Shown here in pieces: positions 35,611 through 44,823 of a stretch of DNA of 64,000 nucleotides. The stretch lies in the NCBI GenBank assembly GCA_040901795.1, contig JBBDYH010000114.1:26031-90030 (forward strand). The letters run 5' to 3'. Below the pieces are notes generated by a model. That model had not been told where the DNA came from. It made no database searches and saw only the letters and a program-made list of their open reading frames with translations. Origin of the DNA: JBBDYH01 sp040901795 (GTDB lineage: Bacteria; Planctomycetota; Planctomycetia; Pirellulales; JALHPA01). A program made the translations under genes and the position numbers. Positions within the stretch are counted from its first letter, which is position 1, and the number at the start of each line of letters is the position of its first letter.

Positions 35611-35669
35611 AGTAACCCGAAGCGTCAGCGAGGAAAGATAGATTCAGCCCTCGCTGACGCGTCGGGTTT
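35611..35669. repeat. AGTAACCCGAAGCG palindromic element, copy 1
   Basis: AGTAACCCGAAGCGTCAGCG at the left and CGCTGACGCGTCGGGTTTT at the right form a 20-bp stem around a short loop. A second copy is at 42891-42951. Location just past rpsU and the T-rich right end suit a terminator. Confidence 0.8.
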
Positions 35670-35751
35670 TATTGGTTTTTAGCGCTGCTGCGGATTCCAA
35701 TCCGACTCGCGCGACCAGCTTGCAGGCTCTGCCCGGCCGTTCCGGCTCCCA

Positions 35752-35785
35752 CAAAAAAAAGGGGCCAGCCAATGCGGCTGGCCCC
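35752..35785 (-). terminator. Intrinsic terminator of the Lpg1974-type gene
   Basis: GGGGCCAGCC...GGCTGGCCCC (35761-35785) is a perfect 10-bp stem with a five-base loop. On the minus strand it is followed by a run of eight Ts (35753-35760). It lies 28 bp beyond the stop of the barrel gene. Confidence 0.9.
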
Positions 35786-35812
35786 GTACGTTTGAGTTTT
35801 GTCACGAGGTGC

Positions 35813-37309
35813 TTACTGGCACTTCCTGCGGCTATGGGCGCCGAAGTTGTGCTCCAGCCGCACAAACAGGCCGTCGAACGAGAGAATGTTCGAGTCTGCC
35901 GGGCACGACGGGCAAAGGCCCTCGATCGACTCGAAATGGCTGAGTTCCCACCAGGCTTGGAACTGGTAGCCGGCGCTGAGCAATGTGCGGCAACCAATCT
36001 GCCGCGAGAGGCCTACTTCGATCTCGGAGACCGGCACCGTGCGGATAAGGTCCTGGACTTGCAAGTTAGTCGCGAGGCCCCCGGTCCTGGAGTGCGCGAC
36101 CTCTCTGTCACCCAGCAAGAGCGAAAAGGCGCCGATGCCATAGGCGGACCATTTGCGATTCCCACCGAAGTATCGTCGGCCTTCCAGACCGGCGCGCGGG
36201 CCAGCGCCGGTGAATTGCATGTCTACGTCGCCCACAGCGATCATATTGCCTGCTGCATCGAGCACCGAGTTATTGTGATTGACCTCGAAATCGACGATGC
36301 GAGCGCCGAGCGACCAGGCCCAATCCCATTGCGGACAGCAGTGTCCGCAATCGGACGAACGTCCCTTGATCACGGGAATCCGCTTTTTGTAATCGATGTC
36401 CAAGACGTCCAAATCCATGTTGAAGTCGGACTGTAGAATCTCGCCGGGGTCATCGGCGACGTTGCCCGCGAAACCGACGAACTGCTGTGTGACTGAGGCC
36501 GCAGGCGAGACGAAGGCGTCGTCGGCGTCGATCCGCCAATAGGAGAACTCGAGCGCTTCGCCGCATTCGCCCCAGCGATAGCCGCCGAAAATTCGGAAGG
36601 TCGAGTCGTAGGAGATGTCAAATTCGACGGAGCGGTCGGTAATCGTCGAGGCATTCGTGTTCGGATCGACGAACGTGCTCGTTTCGAGGGCCGCGCCGGC
36701 CACGGCAAAGTTTGGCCGGCGGTGCAGGTACTCCGCGCCGGCGTACCAGCCCTTGCTATAGAAGTAGGGATCGCAGCAGTGCTGGCAGCGGCAGGGGTTG
36801 CAGCCGCCCTGATCGCAGCCGCCCTGCGGACCGCAGTTGGTGCAGGCTCCGTCACCAGCCTCAACCGCCTCGGGAACGATCGCCGGCGCCAACGGCTCGG
36901 CAACGTACGCGCGATTGGCGGTCTCGTACTGGCTGAACAGGCGGTTCGCGGGCGGATTGGTCGGCGCGGGGGCGGGTTCTGTTTCGGTGCCATGCGCCTG
37001 CTGATACGTAGTCCGCTGCGTGGCAGCAGCGGTCGTTACCGGCGGCTTGGCGGCCGGTTGTGCGGTGGACGCGGCAGGCTTTGCCGCGCCGGCGACAAGT
37101 TTCACCGCGCTTGAGTCGTTGTTGGCGGTCGCCGGTTGCGAGACCGTACCGCCGCTTTGCGTTTCACTCGTCAACTGATTGGGGCGGCTCGCGGCGCCCG
37201 TGGTACTGGAAGCGGTTTGCGCCCGTGCGGGCAGGCCGGCGGTAGCCCAGCCGATGGCTGCCAGCGCAGCGAGACGCTGCCATGAAGAACTCGACCTCGT
37301 CATTTTCAT
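35813..37309 (-). CDS. Lpg1974-family outer-membrane pore protein
   Basis: About 498 residues from the ATG at 37309 (MKMTRSSSSW) with a Sec signal ending in LPARAQT. Then comes a long low-complexity Ala/Thr/Pro linker (to about 160), a cysteine cluster (CTNCGPQGGCDQGGCNPC) and the C-terminal barrel beginning GWYAGAEYLHRRPNF, which matches the Legionella major-outer-membrane-like Lpg1974/BBP7 family. Alternating aromatic strands such as GGYRWGECGEALEFSYWRI support a beta barrel. The final LSFDGLFVRLEHNFGAH fits a last strand. The cysteine cluster may crosslink it to the envelope. A strong terminator follows. Confidence 0.85.
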   Translation of the reverse strand: MKMTRSSSSWQRLAALAAIGWATAGLPARAQTASSTTGAASRPNQLTSETQSGGTVSQPATANNDSSAVKLVAGAAKPAASTAQPAAKPPVTTAAATQRTTYQQAHGTETEPAPAPTNPPANRLFSQYETANRAYVAEPLAPAIVPEAVEAGDGACTNCGPQGGCDQGGCNPCRCQHCCDPYFYSKGWYAGAEYLHRRPNFAVAGAALETSTFVDPNTNASTITDRSVEFDISYDSTFRIFGGYRWGECGEALEFSYWRIDADDAFVSPAASVTQQFVGFAGNVADDPGEILQSDFNMDLDVLDIDYKKRIPVIKGRSSDCGHCCPQWDWAWSLGARIVDFEVNHNNSVLDAAGNMIAVGDVDMQFTGAGPRAGLEGRRYFGGNRKWSAYGIGAFSLLLGDREVAHSRTGGLATNLQVQDLIRTVPVSEIEVGLSRQIGCRTLLSAGYQFQAWWELSHFESIEGLCPSCPADSNILSFDGLFVRLEHNFGAHSRRKCQ

Positions 37310-37688
37310 CCCCCCGAACAAGAAGGCCGGGTCGCCGCGGCGACCCATGAAGTGGCTTAGGACAGGACCCGGGCGAACGCGCCGATTGGCGCGCCTGGAT
37401 ATTCGCCCGCTTGCCTGTTTATCGTCACCGGAATCTCAGGCACTTGCCGAATTTCCGGCATATGTGGCAAGTACCGCAGGACGGGATTGTGAGGAAGAAT
37501 CGCTAGAGTTAGGGCACATTTCCCAGCTTCAATCGCAGAATCAACCTGTTGTACCCGTACGTCCCAGATTGCCCCCTTGCGAGCATAAGAAAGCCGCTCA
37601 CTGTGCTGCAGCAGCTTGGCGATGGCGATTGCAGGCTGCGCGGGAACTCGCCTGCAGCCTCTGCCTGGATGCCATGCAAGCAATCGCT

Positions 37689-38489
37689 TCAGGCCAGTCG
37701 CCGGCGGGCAATAGCGGCCGAAACAAGCAGCCCGCAGGCTAAAAGAGCAATTGTGCCGGGTTCGGGAATTAGCTCAACGGCGCCACCGTGCATAAACGCA
37801 GTCACGGACTCTGGACCGCAGAGGGCGATCGGTCGGAAGCCCAGATTCGTCGGGCCAGTTGGCGCGAAATCTGTGAGCTGAGTTACCGCAACACCCGGAA
37901 GAAAGCCAGGCGCTGAGAAGCTGACGTTGACCTTGGCGTTATCCAAAGGATTGCTGCCGCCGAGATCAAACAATGTTGCGCGGTAGTCCGTTAGAGCATC
38001 GACTGCGCCCTGGTCATTGTCGATATCGGTCTGGAAGCGAACGAGCTTGCCGGCGGTAAACCCGGTGAAGAGAATGTCGATCGCATCGCTGCGCACGTTG
38101 CCCGGCACGGCGTCGGGCATGACGACCTGCCAAGTGATACCCGGGGAAAAGTCGAAAAACCTCACCCAGTCAAAGTGCTGCTGATTGTTCATCAGATCGC
38201 CGATGGTGATCGACATCCGGGTGATCTCGACGCCGCCATCGGGAGATGTGTTCATCAACTGCATAAATGGCGTATCGCGACCTACAAACAGCTCGTGCTG
38301 AACGCCGGCCGACGCAAGCCCGATGTTTTTTTGCTTCGATGGGTCGACGGTGAGGTTAGCATCTTCGGAAATGCGCAGTTCGAACGCCGCAGGCAGAGGC
38401 GCTGCATTGGCCGCTGGCAAAACCATGAACACCAGCGACACAATCGCCGCCACGGCAACACAGCTCTTGAGCACATGTCGTCCAACCAT
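37689..38489 (-). CDS. PEP-CTERM surface protein
   Basis: 266 residues from the ATG at 38489. An N-terminal signal (VAVAAIVSLVFMVLPAANAA) and the C-terminal sorting signal PEPGTIALLACGLLVSAAIARRR identify a substrate of the exosortase/PEP-CTERM export route. The mature region is beta-rich, like an extracellular carbohydrate-associated or filament protein, with no recognisable enzyme motif. No exosortase gene is in the window. The gene stands alone between the barrel gene and nadC. Confidence 0.85.
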   Translation of the reverse strand: MVGRHVLKSCVAVAAIVSLVFMVLPAANAAPLPAAFELRISEDANLTVDPSKQKNIGLASAGVQHELFVGRDTPFMQLMNTSPDGGVEITRMSITIGDLMNNQQHFDWVRFFDFSPGITWQVVMPDAVPGNVRSDAIDILFTGFTAGKLVRFQTDIDNDQGAVDALTDYRATLFDLGGSNPLDNAKVNVSFSAPGFLPGVAVTQLTDFAPTGPTNLGFRPIALCGPESVTAFMHGGAVELIPEPGTIALLACGLLVSAAIARRRLA

Positions 38490-39053
38490 TGCAGTCCCTT
38501 TCGATGCGGTACGCGTGTAGATGCGAAACTTAGCGAGTGAAAAACAACAACACGCAGGCAATTGGCATCCTGCCTAGAAGCACGCAATGCGTACACCGCA
38601 CGTGGGTCCAAATGCGTGCAGTTGAACCTGCCGGTATGCCCGTCATCTTACCGCTGGCTCAAACACAGAAGCCGCGGCGCTGGCTTGCAGTCAACCGAGC
38701 GAACTCCCCTGCGTGTACCACAAAGTACTGGGCAGTTTCGCTCCCAAGACCTTTGACACTTAGCGAGGATTTGCCGTCTATAACAGGCTCAGCGCCCATG
38801 CTAATTGCGTATTTCGTGCCGGTCAAGGAATTTGCGAATCTGGGCAAAGGAAATTGCCAAACGGGTTTGGGGGGCGCCCGTTGTTCCGGCAGAGGCCGTC
38901 GCAGCCTCCGTGCCCGACGGGGATTGATAGAGCGGCGAATGAAGCCAACGTGTGCCGGCCGTTTGGGTTACGGCGGGAGAATCGTCGAAGTGCCGGCGCC
39001 GACCCAGTGCCCTGACACGGCGTTATTCGCGAAACCCCAGGGGTGACGCACGA
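38490..39053. other. Intergenic region without a supported gene
   Basis: Frames of 60-170 codons exist on both strands (for example 38659-38847 minus) but have no ribosome-binding site or family resemblance. The stretch separates nadC from the PEP-CTERM gene; both are on the minus strand, so it carries the promoter of the latter. I see no tRNA or repeat in it. Confidence 0.45.
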
Positions 39054-40022
39054 CTAGAGCCAATCCAGCCCGATGTCTAGCGCGGGCGCTGAGTGGGTCA
39101 GCCCTCCGACGCTGATGCGATCTACGCCGGCTTCCGCGATCGCTCGGACGGTCGTAAGGCTCACGCCGCCAGACGCTTCCAGCTCGACAGCCGGCGCCGT
39201 TCGATTTCGCAGCTCGACGGCGGCTTGGAGTTGCTCTGGAGCCATATTGTCCAGCAAAACGATGTCCGGCCGCTCAACGAGCATCGCCTCGAGTTGAGCG
39301 AGCGAATCGGCTTCGACTTCCACGATCATCTCTGACCGCGCGTCGCCGGCAAACGTTTGAGCCAGGAATGCCCGAGCGGTTCGAACCGCGTTTGCGGCGG
39401 CCGCGACTCCTTCTGCGGTATCGCGGCCGGAAGCTTCGCCCGATGCCTCATTGGAATTGCTCTGCCTCCGCACCAAGGCCAGGTGGTTGTCCTTGATCAA
39501 GATGGCGTCGAACAAGCCTGCTCGATGATTATGGCCGCCCCCCTGATGAACGGCATACTTCTCGAGTCGCCGCCATCCCGGCGTTGTTTTGCGCGTATCA
39601 TAGATGCGAGCCTTCGTGCCCGCGACGGCGTCGACATAGCGGCGAGTGTGCGTGGCGACGCCGGCTAATCGGCCAAGAAGATTCAGAATCAGCCGCTCGG
39701 CGGCGAGCAGGCTGCGTGCCGGACCGGATAAGATCGCGATGGTTTCGCCTGCAGAAACCGCCGAGCCATCGATGGTCTGCGGTTCGAACCGCAGCGCCTT
39801 GTCCATCTCATCTGCCACGAGTACCGCGGCGGGTAATCCAGCGACCACACCCTCGCTCCGCGCGACAACAGCCGCGCGGCCGATGGATTCCGATGGCACT
39901 AGCGCCACGGTCGTCCAATCGTAGCCGCGATCCAGATCCTCCAGCACCGCGGCACGGATGATCCCCCGGCAATCGGCTTCGATGGCGGCATCCCAAATGA
40001 TTTGCTGGAATTCTCGGGCCAT
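39054..40022 (-). CDS. nadC: Quinolinate phosphoribosyltransferase
   Basis: The 322-residue protein converts quinolinate and PRPP to nicotinate mononucleotide in de novo NAD synthesis. Family motifs are LLAAERLILNLLGRLAGVATHTRRYV, DTRKTTPGWRRLEKYAVHQGGGHNHR, ILIKDNH, EVEADSLAQL and the phosphate-binding ASGGVSLTTVRAIAEAGVDRISVGGLTH. Length is slightly above the usual 280-300 because of a short insertion after the IKDNH helix (SNSNEASGEASGRD). No nadA or nadB lies alongside. Confidence 0.95.
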   Translation of the reverse strand: MAREFQQIIWDAAIEADCRGIIRAAVLEDLDRGYDWTTVALVPSESIGRAAVVARSEGVVAGLPAAVLVADEMDKALRFEPQTIDGSAVSAGETIAILSGPARSLLAAERLILNLLGRLAGVATHTRRYVDAVAGTKARIYDTRKTTPGWRRLEKYAVHQGGGHNHRAGLFDAILIKDNHLALVRRQSNSNEASGEASGRDTAEGVAAAANAVRTARAFLAQTFAGDARSEMIVEVEADSLAQLEAMLVERPDIVLLDNMAPEQLQAAVELRNRTAPAVELEASGGVSLTTVRAIAEAGVDRISVGGLTHSAPALDIGLDWL

Positions 40023-40051
40023 GTCTCAATACGCGTTTCCCGATGGGAACG

Positions 40052-40109
40052 TCATCGGGGGACTCACGTCGCCCCGCTCGCCGTTTGCGACGTCCCCCGC
40101 TCGCCGTTT
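40052..40109 (+). repeat. GGGGGACTCACGTCGC repeat, copy 2
   Basis: TCATCGGGGGACTCACGTCG followed by CCCCGCTCGCCGTTTGCG, and then a partial second unit GACGTCCCCCGCTCGCCGTTTGCG. It fills the gap between divergent nadC and the ComEA-like gene. Related copies are at 21562-21593 and 60990-61018. Confidence 0.65.
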
Positions 40110-40166
40110 GCGTCCGACTCTCCCAAACTGTAAGGTTTGAGACCTAACAAGGCAAAGGGTTCCCGC

Positions 40167-40601
40167 GTGAGCCACGAACCGCTCCAACGCCGCTCGGTGT
40201 TTGACCGCCTCTTTCGAGCCAGTGACGCCTCTCCGCTGCATGGGCCGTCCGATCGCCGCCCATTGCTCACGCGAGGCGACCAGACAGCAATTGCGGTATT
40301 CGCTTTGCTCGCACTGGTCTTCATGGCGTCGAGCTGGCTGGCTTCCGGTGGGCTCGGCGGGGGGCTGGTGGACATTGATGCCGCGGCGCCCCAGGAGGCG
40401 GCGTTTAAGACGGACATCAATTCGGCCGATTGGACTGAATTGATGCAGCTTCCTGAGATTGGCGAAGCGCTCGCCAGACGGATTGTCGAATCGCGCGCCA
40501 AGGATGGACGCTTCACCTCGCACAACGACCTCGACCGCGTCCGCGGAATTGGACCGAAGACGCTCGAGAGGATCCGGCCGTTTCTCCGGCCGATCGAGTG
40601 A
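40167..40601 (+). CDS. ComEA-like helix-hairpin-helix protein
   Basis: 144 residues from the GTG at 40167, with AAAGGG upstream; a TTG at 40137 is an alternative start. One membrane helix (residues about 40-58) is followed by a helix-hairpin-helix domain: INSADWTELMQLPEIGEALARRIVE and LDRVRGIGPKTLERIRPFL. That layout is ComEA, the membrane-anchored DNA receptor for uptake, though single-HhH paralogues of unknown role also exist. The metG gene follows 131 bp downstream on the same strand. Confidence 0.8.
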   Translation: MSHEPLQRRSVFDRLFRASDASPLHGPSDRRPLLTRGDQTAIAVFALLALVFMASSWLASGGLGGGLVDIDAAAPQEAAFKTDINSADWTELMQLPEIGEALARRIVESRAKDGRFTSHNDLDRVRGIGPKTLERIRPFLRPIE

Positions 40602-40732
40602 ACCGGGGTTCGCGATAAACGTCTATTCGGTGCAGCGTTGATCGATACGTCGACTGCATCGGCTTCCTGTGCCGGGACTTTGGCCGCTACAATGCCGCTT
40701 TCCGCTGTCTCACGCGAATCCAATCCCTCTTA

Positions 40733-42877
40733 ATGACCCCACGCCGCATCCTGGTCACTTCCGCCCTGCCGTACGCCAATGGCCATATCCATCTGGGCCA
40801 TCTGGTCGAGTACCTGCAGACCGACATCTGGGTGCGGTTTCAAAAGTTGCGCGGCAACCGCTGTATTTATCTGTGCGCCGACGACACGCACGGCACGGCG
40901 ATCATGATCCGTGCCCGGCAGGAGGGACGCAGCGAAGAGTCGTTAATCGCCGAGATGCACGAGGCGCACGTCCGCGATTTCGCCAAGTTTGACATCGAGT
41001 TCGACAACTACGGCAGCACACACAGCCCCGAGAACCGCGAGCTGTGCGGGCGGTTCTGGCAGTCGCTGCGGCAAGCGGACCTGGTTGTGGAGCGCGACGT
41101 CTCGCAGCTCTATGACCCGCAAGCTGGTACATTTCTCGCCGATCGCTTTGTCAAAGGCACGTGTCCGGTCTGCAAGACACCCAACCAATACGGCGACAAT
41201 TGCGAGAAGTGCGGCAGCACCTACAGCCCCAGCGACCTGATCGACCCGGTGAGCACACTCTCGGGAGCTCGCCCGGAAGTGCGCAGCGCCAAGCACTTGT
41301 TCATCCAGCTTGAGAAACTGCACGGGTTTCTGGCAGAGTGGACGCAGTCGGGCGAACACTTGCAGCCAGAGGTGGCGAATTACCTCAAAGGGCATTTTTT
41401 GGGCGAGCCATTGCGCGATTGGGACATCTCGCGGCCGGCGCCGTACTTTGGCTTCGAGATTCCCGACAGCCCCGGCAACTACTGGTACGTCTGGTTCGAT
41501 GCGCCGATTGGTTACATGGCGTCGCTGGCGGAATGGTGCCGGCGGAGCGGCGAACGGTTTGACGATTGGTGGGCAAGTGCGCATGCACACCCGCAGGATG
41601 CAGTCGAAATCCACCACTTCATTGGCAAGGACATTACTTACTTCCACACGCTGTTTTGGCCCGGCATGCTCAAGACCGCCGGCTTCGCGCTGCCGCGCAA
41701 GGTGCACATCCACGGTTTTCTCACTGTGGATGGTGAGAAGATGTCGAAGAGCCGCGGCACGTTTGTCCTCGCGCGGACCTACTTAAAATACCTCGACCCG
41801 TCTTACCTGCGGTACTACTACGCCAGCAAGCTCACGCCGCGCGTCGATGACCTCGACATGAATCGCGAGGAGTTTGTCAACAAAGTCAATTCCGATCTGG
41901 TCGGTAAAGTGGTGAACCTTGCCAGCCGCACCGCGCGGTTCATCGAATCAATCGGCCTGTCGAAAAAGTACCCCGATGATGGCGGTTTGTTTCAGCAGTC
42001 GGCCGCCGTCGGAGCCGAAATCGCGCAGGCCTACGAGGACTGCGACTACAACCGCGCGATGCGGCAAATCATGCTTTTGGCCGATCGGGCGAACCAGTAC
42101 GTCGATAGCCGCGAGCCGTGGAAGCTCAAGAAGGATCCCTCGCGTATCCCTGAGCTGCAAGACATTTGCACCGTCACGCTCAACGTGTTCCGTCAGCTTG
42201 CCATCTACCTGGCTCCCGTGTTGCCGCGGTTGGCGGAGCAAGCCGGCGAGCTGCTGAGCCGACCGATCAAGCATTGGGACGATTCAAAACAACCGCTCAC
42301 CGGCACGCCGGTTGCCCCGTTCAAGCCGCTGCTCACACGCGTTACCTTGGAGCAAGTTGAAGCCATGATCGAAGACAGTAAAGACAAGTCGGCCCCTGAG
42401 CCGAGCGGTGGCGAAGTTCGCGTACCTGCCGCCGCCGTTGCAGCGAGCACCACCGGAACGGCAGGCGCCGCTGCCGAAATCGCAGCGGGGGCCACTGGCC
42501 AAACGTGGCACGACGGGCCAGAATCGCTGGCCGCTGAGCCGCTGGCCGCCGAGTGCACGATCGATGATTTCGCCAAGGTGGACCTGCGCGTGGCACGCGT
42601 TGTTGCCGCCGAGGATGTGGCTGAAGCTAAGAAACTCCTCAAGCTGACACTGAGCTTGGGCGGCGACACGAAGCGACAAGTTTTCGCGGGCATCAAAGGC
42701 GTTTACAAACCGGAGGACCTCATCGGCCGGCTCGTCGTGTGCGTGGCGAATCTGCAGCCGCGGCAGATGAAGTTTGGCACGAGCGAAGGCATGGTTACCG
42801 CCGCCGGCGCAGGGGGGACGGAGATCTACCTGCTTAGCCCCGACAGCGGCGCCAAGCCGGGGATGAGAGTGCATTAG
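40733..42877 (+). CDS. metG: Methionyl-tRNA synthetase
   Basis: The 714-residue protein is a full-length MetRS of the MetG1 type. The HIGH motif reads HIHLGH, the zinc knuckle is CPVC...CEKC, and the KMSKS motif is in [10 protein letters not shown] helical anticodon domain runs to about 560. A low-complexity Ala/Thr/Gly linker then joins the C-terminal EMAP-II-like tRNA-binding domain ([18 protein letters not shown]...[13 protein letters not shown]), which mediates dimerisation. The start at 40733 lies eight bases after a CTCTTA leader without a clear ribosome-binding site. Confidence 0.97.
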   Translation: MTPRRILVTSALPYANGHIHLGHLVEYLQTDIWVRFQKLRGNRCIYLCADDTHGTAIMIRARQEGRSEESLIAEMHEAHVRDFAKFDIEFDNYGSTHSPENRELCGRFWQSLRQADLVVERDVSQLYDPQAGTFLADRFVKGTCPVCKTPNQYGDNCEKCGSTYSPSDLIDPVSTLSGARPEVRSAKHLFIQLEKLHGFLAEWTQSGEHLQPEVANYLKGHFLGEPLRDWDISRPAPYFGFEIPDSPGNYWYVWFDAPIGYMASLAEWCRRSGERFDDWWASAHAHPQDAVEIHHFIGKDITYFHTLFWPGMLKTAGFALPRKVHIHGFLTVDGEKMSKSRGTFVLARTYLKYLDPSYLRYYYASKLTPRVDDLDMNREEFVNKVNSDLVGKVVNLASRTARFIESIGLSKKYPDDGGLFQQSAAVGAEIAQAYEDCDYNRAMRQIMLLADRANQYVDSREPWKLKKDPSRIPELQDICTVTLNVFRQLAIYLAPVLPRLAEQAGELLSRPIKHWDDSKQPLTGTPVAPFKPLLTRVTLEQVEAMIEDSKDKSAPEPSGGEVRVPAAAVAASTTGTAGAAAEIAAGATGQTWHDGPESLAAEPLAAECTIDDFAKVDLRVARVVAAEDVAEAKKLLKLTLSLGGDTKRQVFAGIKGVYKPEDLIGRLVVCVANLQPRQMKFGTSEGMVTAAGAGGTEIYLLSPDSGAKPGMRVH

Positions 42878-42976
42878 GACCGCTAACAATAGTAACCCGA
42901 CGCGTAAGCGAGGCCGAATCTGCCGGTTCCTCGCTCACGCTTCGGGTTACTGTGTGCCGGTTGTGTTAGCGGTTCT
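42878..42976. repeat. AGTAACCCGACGCG palindromic element, copy 2
   Basis: An outer pair ACCGCTAACA...TGTTAGCGGT encloses the stem AGTAACCCGACGCGTAAGCG / CGCTCACGCTTCGGGTTACT (42891-42951). The inner stem is the same family as 35611-35669. It starts right after the metG stop. Confidence 0.8.
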
Positions 42977-42984
42977 TAGAATAA

Positions 42985-43040
42985 TCAGCCGGCACGCGTC
43001 CGGCTTTCCAAAAACCGTGGGCTAGCGCCCAGCGGCTGAT
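42985..43040. repeat. TCAGCCGGCACGCG element, copy 1
   Basis: TCAGCCGGCACGCG at the left and GGGCTAGCGCCCAGCGGCTGA at the right (written as an 8-bp stem with outer TCAGCCG/CGGCTGA). Copy 2, inverted, is at 45655-45717. It lies downstream of the DUF1501 gene's stop. Confidence 0.75.
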
Positions 43041-43058
43041 GGTGCGGTTCCCTCGCCG

Positions 43059-44447
43059 TCAAAACAACTCCTGGATCACTTCGCCCGAGTCGATCGCCGC
43101 AACAGGCCGTCCGGCATGATTGAGGAAGTGCGTGGCCGGATCGATACCCAGAACGTGATAGATCGTCGCGTGCAAATCGCCCACGGTGACCGGCCGCTCG
43201 ATGGGCGCCTCGCCGCGCGAGTTCGTTGCACCGACGACGCGGCCCCCCTTCACGCCGCCCCCCGCCAGCAGGCAGAAGGTCGCGTTCCCCCAGTGGTCGC
43301 GGCCGGGGGTGCCCATGCTGCCTGCCGCGCCGCCGTTGCCGCCGTCGTTCATCCGCGGCGTGCGGCTGAACTCGCCGCAGAGCATTACCAGCGTCTTCTC
43401 GAGCTGGCCGCGGTCGCTCAAGTCGGTTAACAGCGCCGCCACTGCCTGATCGACCGGCGGGACCTTGCCTTCGTAGCCGGCCTTGAGATTCCAGTGATCG
43501 TCCCAGCCGCCGCTGTGGACCGTGACGAACGTTGTGCCCGCTTCGACCAGCCGCCGCGCCAACAGGCAGCTCTGGCCGAAGTTATTGCGGCCATACGTCT
43601 CTCGGAGCTTTTCATCCTCGCCGCCGATGTCGAAGGCCTTCCGCGCGGCCGCGCCGGCAACCAGCTCGAACGCCTGCTCCTGAAAGCGGTCCATCGATTG
43701 CGCCATGCCGGACGCATCGACCGTGCGGTGCAACTCATCGAAATACTTTCGCAGCGCCCGTCGCTCGTTCAGCCGCTCGATTGTCATGCCGCCATTGAGG
43801 TTCAGGTTCTGTACGCGGAAATCTTTAGCGTTCGGGTCCCCCTCGGTTTCGAAGGGATCGTAGGTGCTGCCAAGATAGTTGGCGCCAAAGTAACCCGGCC
43901 GAATTCCGATGCTGCTGGCGTACGGCACCGCCACATAGGGGGGCAAACCAGGCTTGCGCGGGCCCAGCACGCGTGCCGCAATCGAGCCGATCGACGGCGA
44001 CTTGCCCGTGGTATCGCCGCCGTTCGCGCCGCCTCGGCTGGTGAGCATGTAGTGCGCGCCGGTGAAATGATCGCCGTTGTCGTGGTGCAGCGACCGCAAG
44101 ATGGCGAACTTATCGGCGACCTTGGCCTGATGCGGCAAGAGTTCGCTGATTTCAATCCCCGGCACGTTCGTCTTGATCGGAGACCAAATCCCGCGGTACT
44201 CGCTGGGGGCCTCGGGCTTCATGTCGTAGAGATCCAGGTGGCTGGGTCCGCCATCGAGCCACAGCAGAATCACGGCCGTGTCCTTCGCCGGGCTTCCGGA
44301 CTGCGAAGATGCCTCCTTCGCCTGAAGAATCGTCGGCAACCCCGCCGACGCCATGCCGGCGACGCCAAGCTGCACAAAATTGCGCCGAGTCATTCCGTCG
44401 CAGTAACGCTGGGAACGGTTCGAGCGGCTGGCTTCGATGCGGAACAT
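43059..44447 (-). CDS. DUF1501 protein, Tat-exported
   Basis: 462 residues from the ATG at 44447, behind GGAGG. The twin-arginine signal MTRRNFVQLGVAGMASAGLP marks export of a folded protein. The body is the DUF1501 (sulfatase/alkaline-phosphatase-like) domain that is greatly expanded in planctomycetes, with LLWLDGGPSHLDLYDMKPEA and CGEFSRTPRMN plus GRDHWGNATFCLLAGGG. Elsewhere it often pairs with DUF1549/DUF1553 cytochrome genes; here it stands alone. Enzymatic activity is not established for the family. Confidence 0.9.
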   Translation of the reverse strand: MFRIEASRSNRSQRYCDGMTRRNFVQLGVAGMASAGLPTILQAKEASSQSGSPAKDTAVILLWLDGGPSHLDLYDMKPEAPSEYRGIWSPIKTNVPGIEISELLPHQAKVADKFAILRSLHHDNGDHFTGAHYMLTSRGGANGGDTTGKSPSIGSIAARVLGPRKPGLPPYVAVPYASSIGIRPGYFGANYLGSTYDPFETEGDPNAKDFRVQNLNLNGGMTIERLNERRALRKYFDELHRTVDASGMAQSMDRFQEQAFELVAGAAARKAFDIGGEDEKLRETYGRNNFGQSCLLARRLVEAGTTFVTVHSGGWDDHWNLKAGYEGKVPPVDQAVAALLTDLSDRGQLEKTLVMLCGEFSRTPRMNDGGNGGAAGSMGTPGRDHWGNATFCLLAGGGVKGGRVVGATNSRGEAPIERPVTVGDLHATIYHVLGIDPATHFLNHAGRPVAAIDSGEVIQELF

Positions 44448-44823
44448 GGCAATCCTCCTTGCGGGTGGGGAAGTTTGGGAGGGCTCGTTAGGCGGGAGGC
44501 GGTGGCGGGACCAACGCGGCTGGTGGTATGTGCAACTGGAATGCCGTCCATCAGCCAACGTCGATGCGTTAGTCTAAGGCTGCGGGTTTCCGCCGGTCAA
44601 CAGAAGAATGTGGAAATGCGCAAGACAAGGCCACATTGCCGATCGCGTTAGCGGAATTCGCCAGAATTCCGGTGAACGGCCAGGAGCCCCAGAACTTTGG
44701 CGAGTTCTGCTGCAGGCCGCCACTCGCGCCGGTTATGCGGGTGACGGTAAGCAGCGCGACCTATCCCGTTTTCGTCCAGCGCGAAAACCGCCCGTGCCGA
44801 ACAGGTCACAGGCGGTTCCTGCG
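44448..44823. other. Intergenic region with 26-bp repeat copy
   Basis: Divergent promoter region between DUF1501 and the deacetylase-like gene. At 44649-44674 it carries the second copy of the TAGCGGAAYTCGCCAGRATT element found at 11309-11334. A frame opening at 44608 runs through here into the next gene but its sequence looks non-coding before about 44824. Confidence 0.5.

Noticed and set aside
35611..35669. CRISPR-like array interpretation of the palindromic repeats
   Set aside because: Repeats are not regularly spaced with unique spacers, and no cas gene is present.
38659..38847. Possible 62-codon gene in the gap before nadC
   Set aside because: No start signal and no resemblance to any protein I know; a gene cannot be supported.
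43494..44651. 385-codon plus-strand frame opposite DUF1501
   Set aside because: Antisense shadow of a well-supported Tat-exported protein gene.
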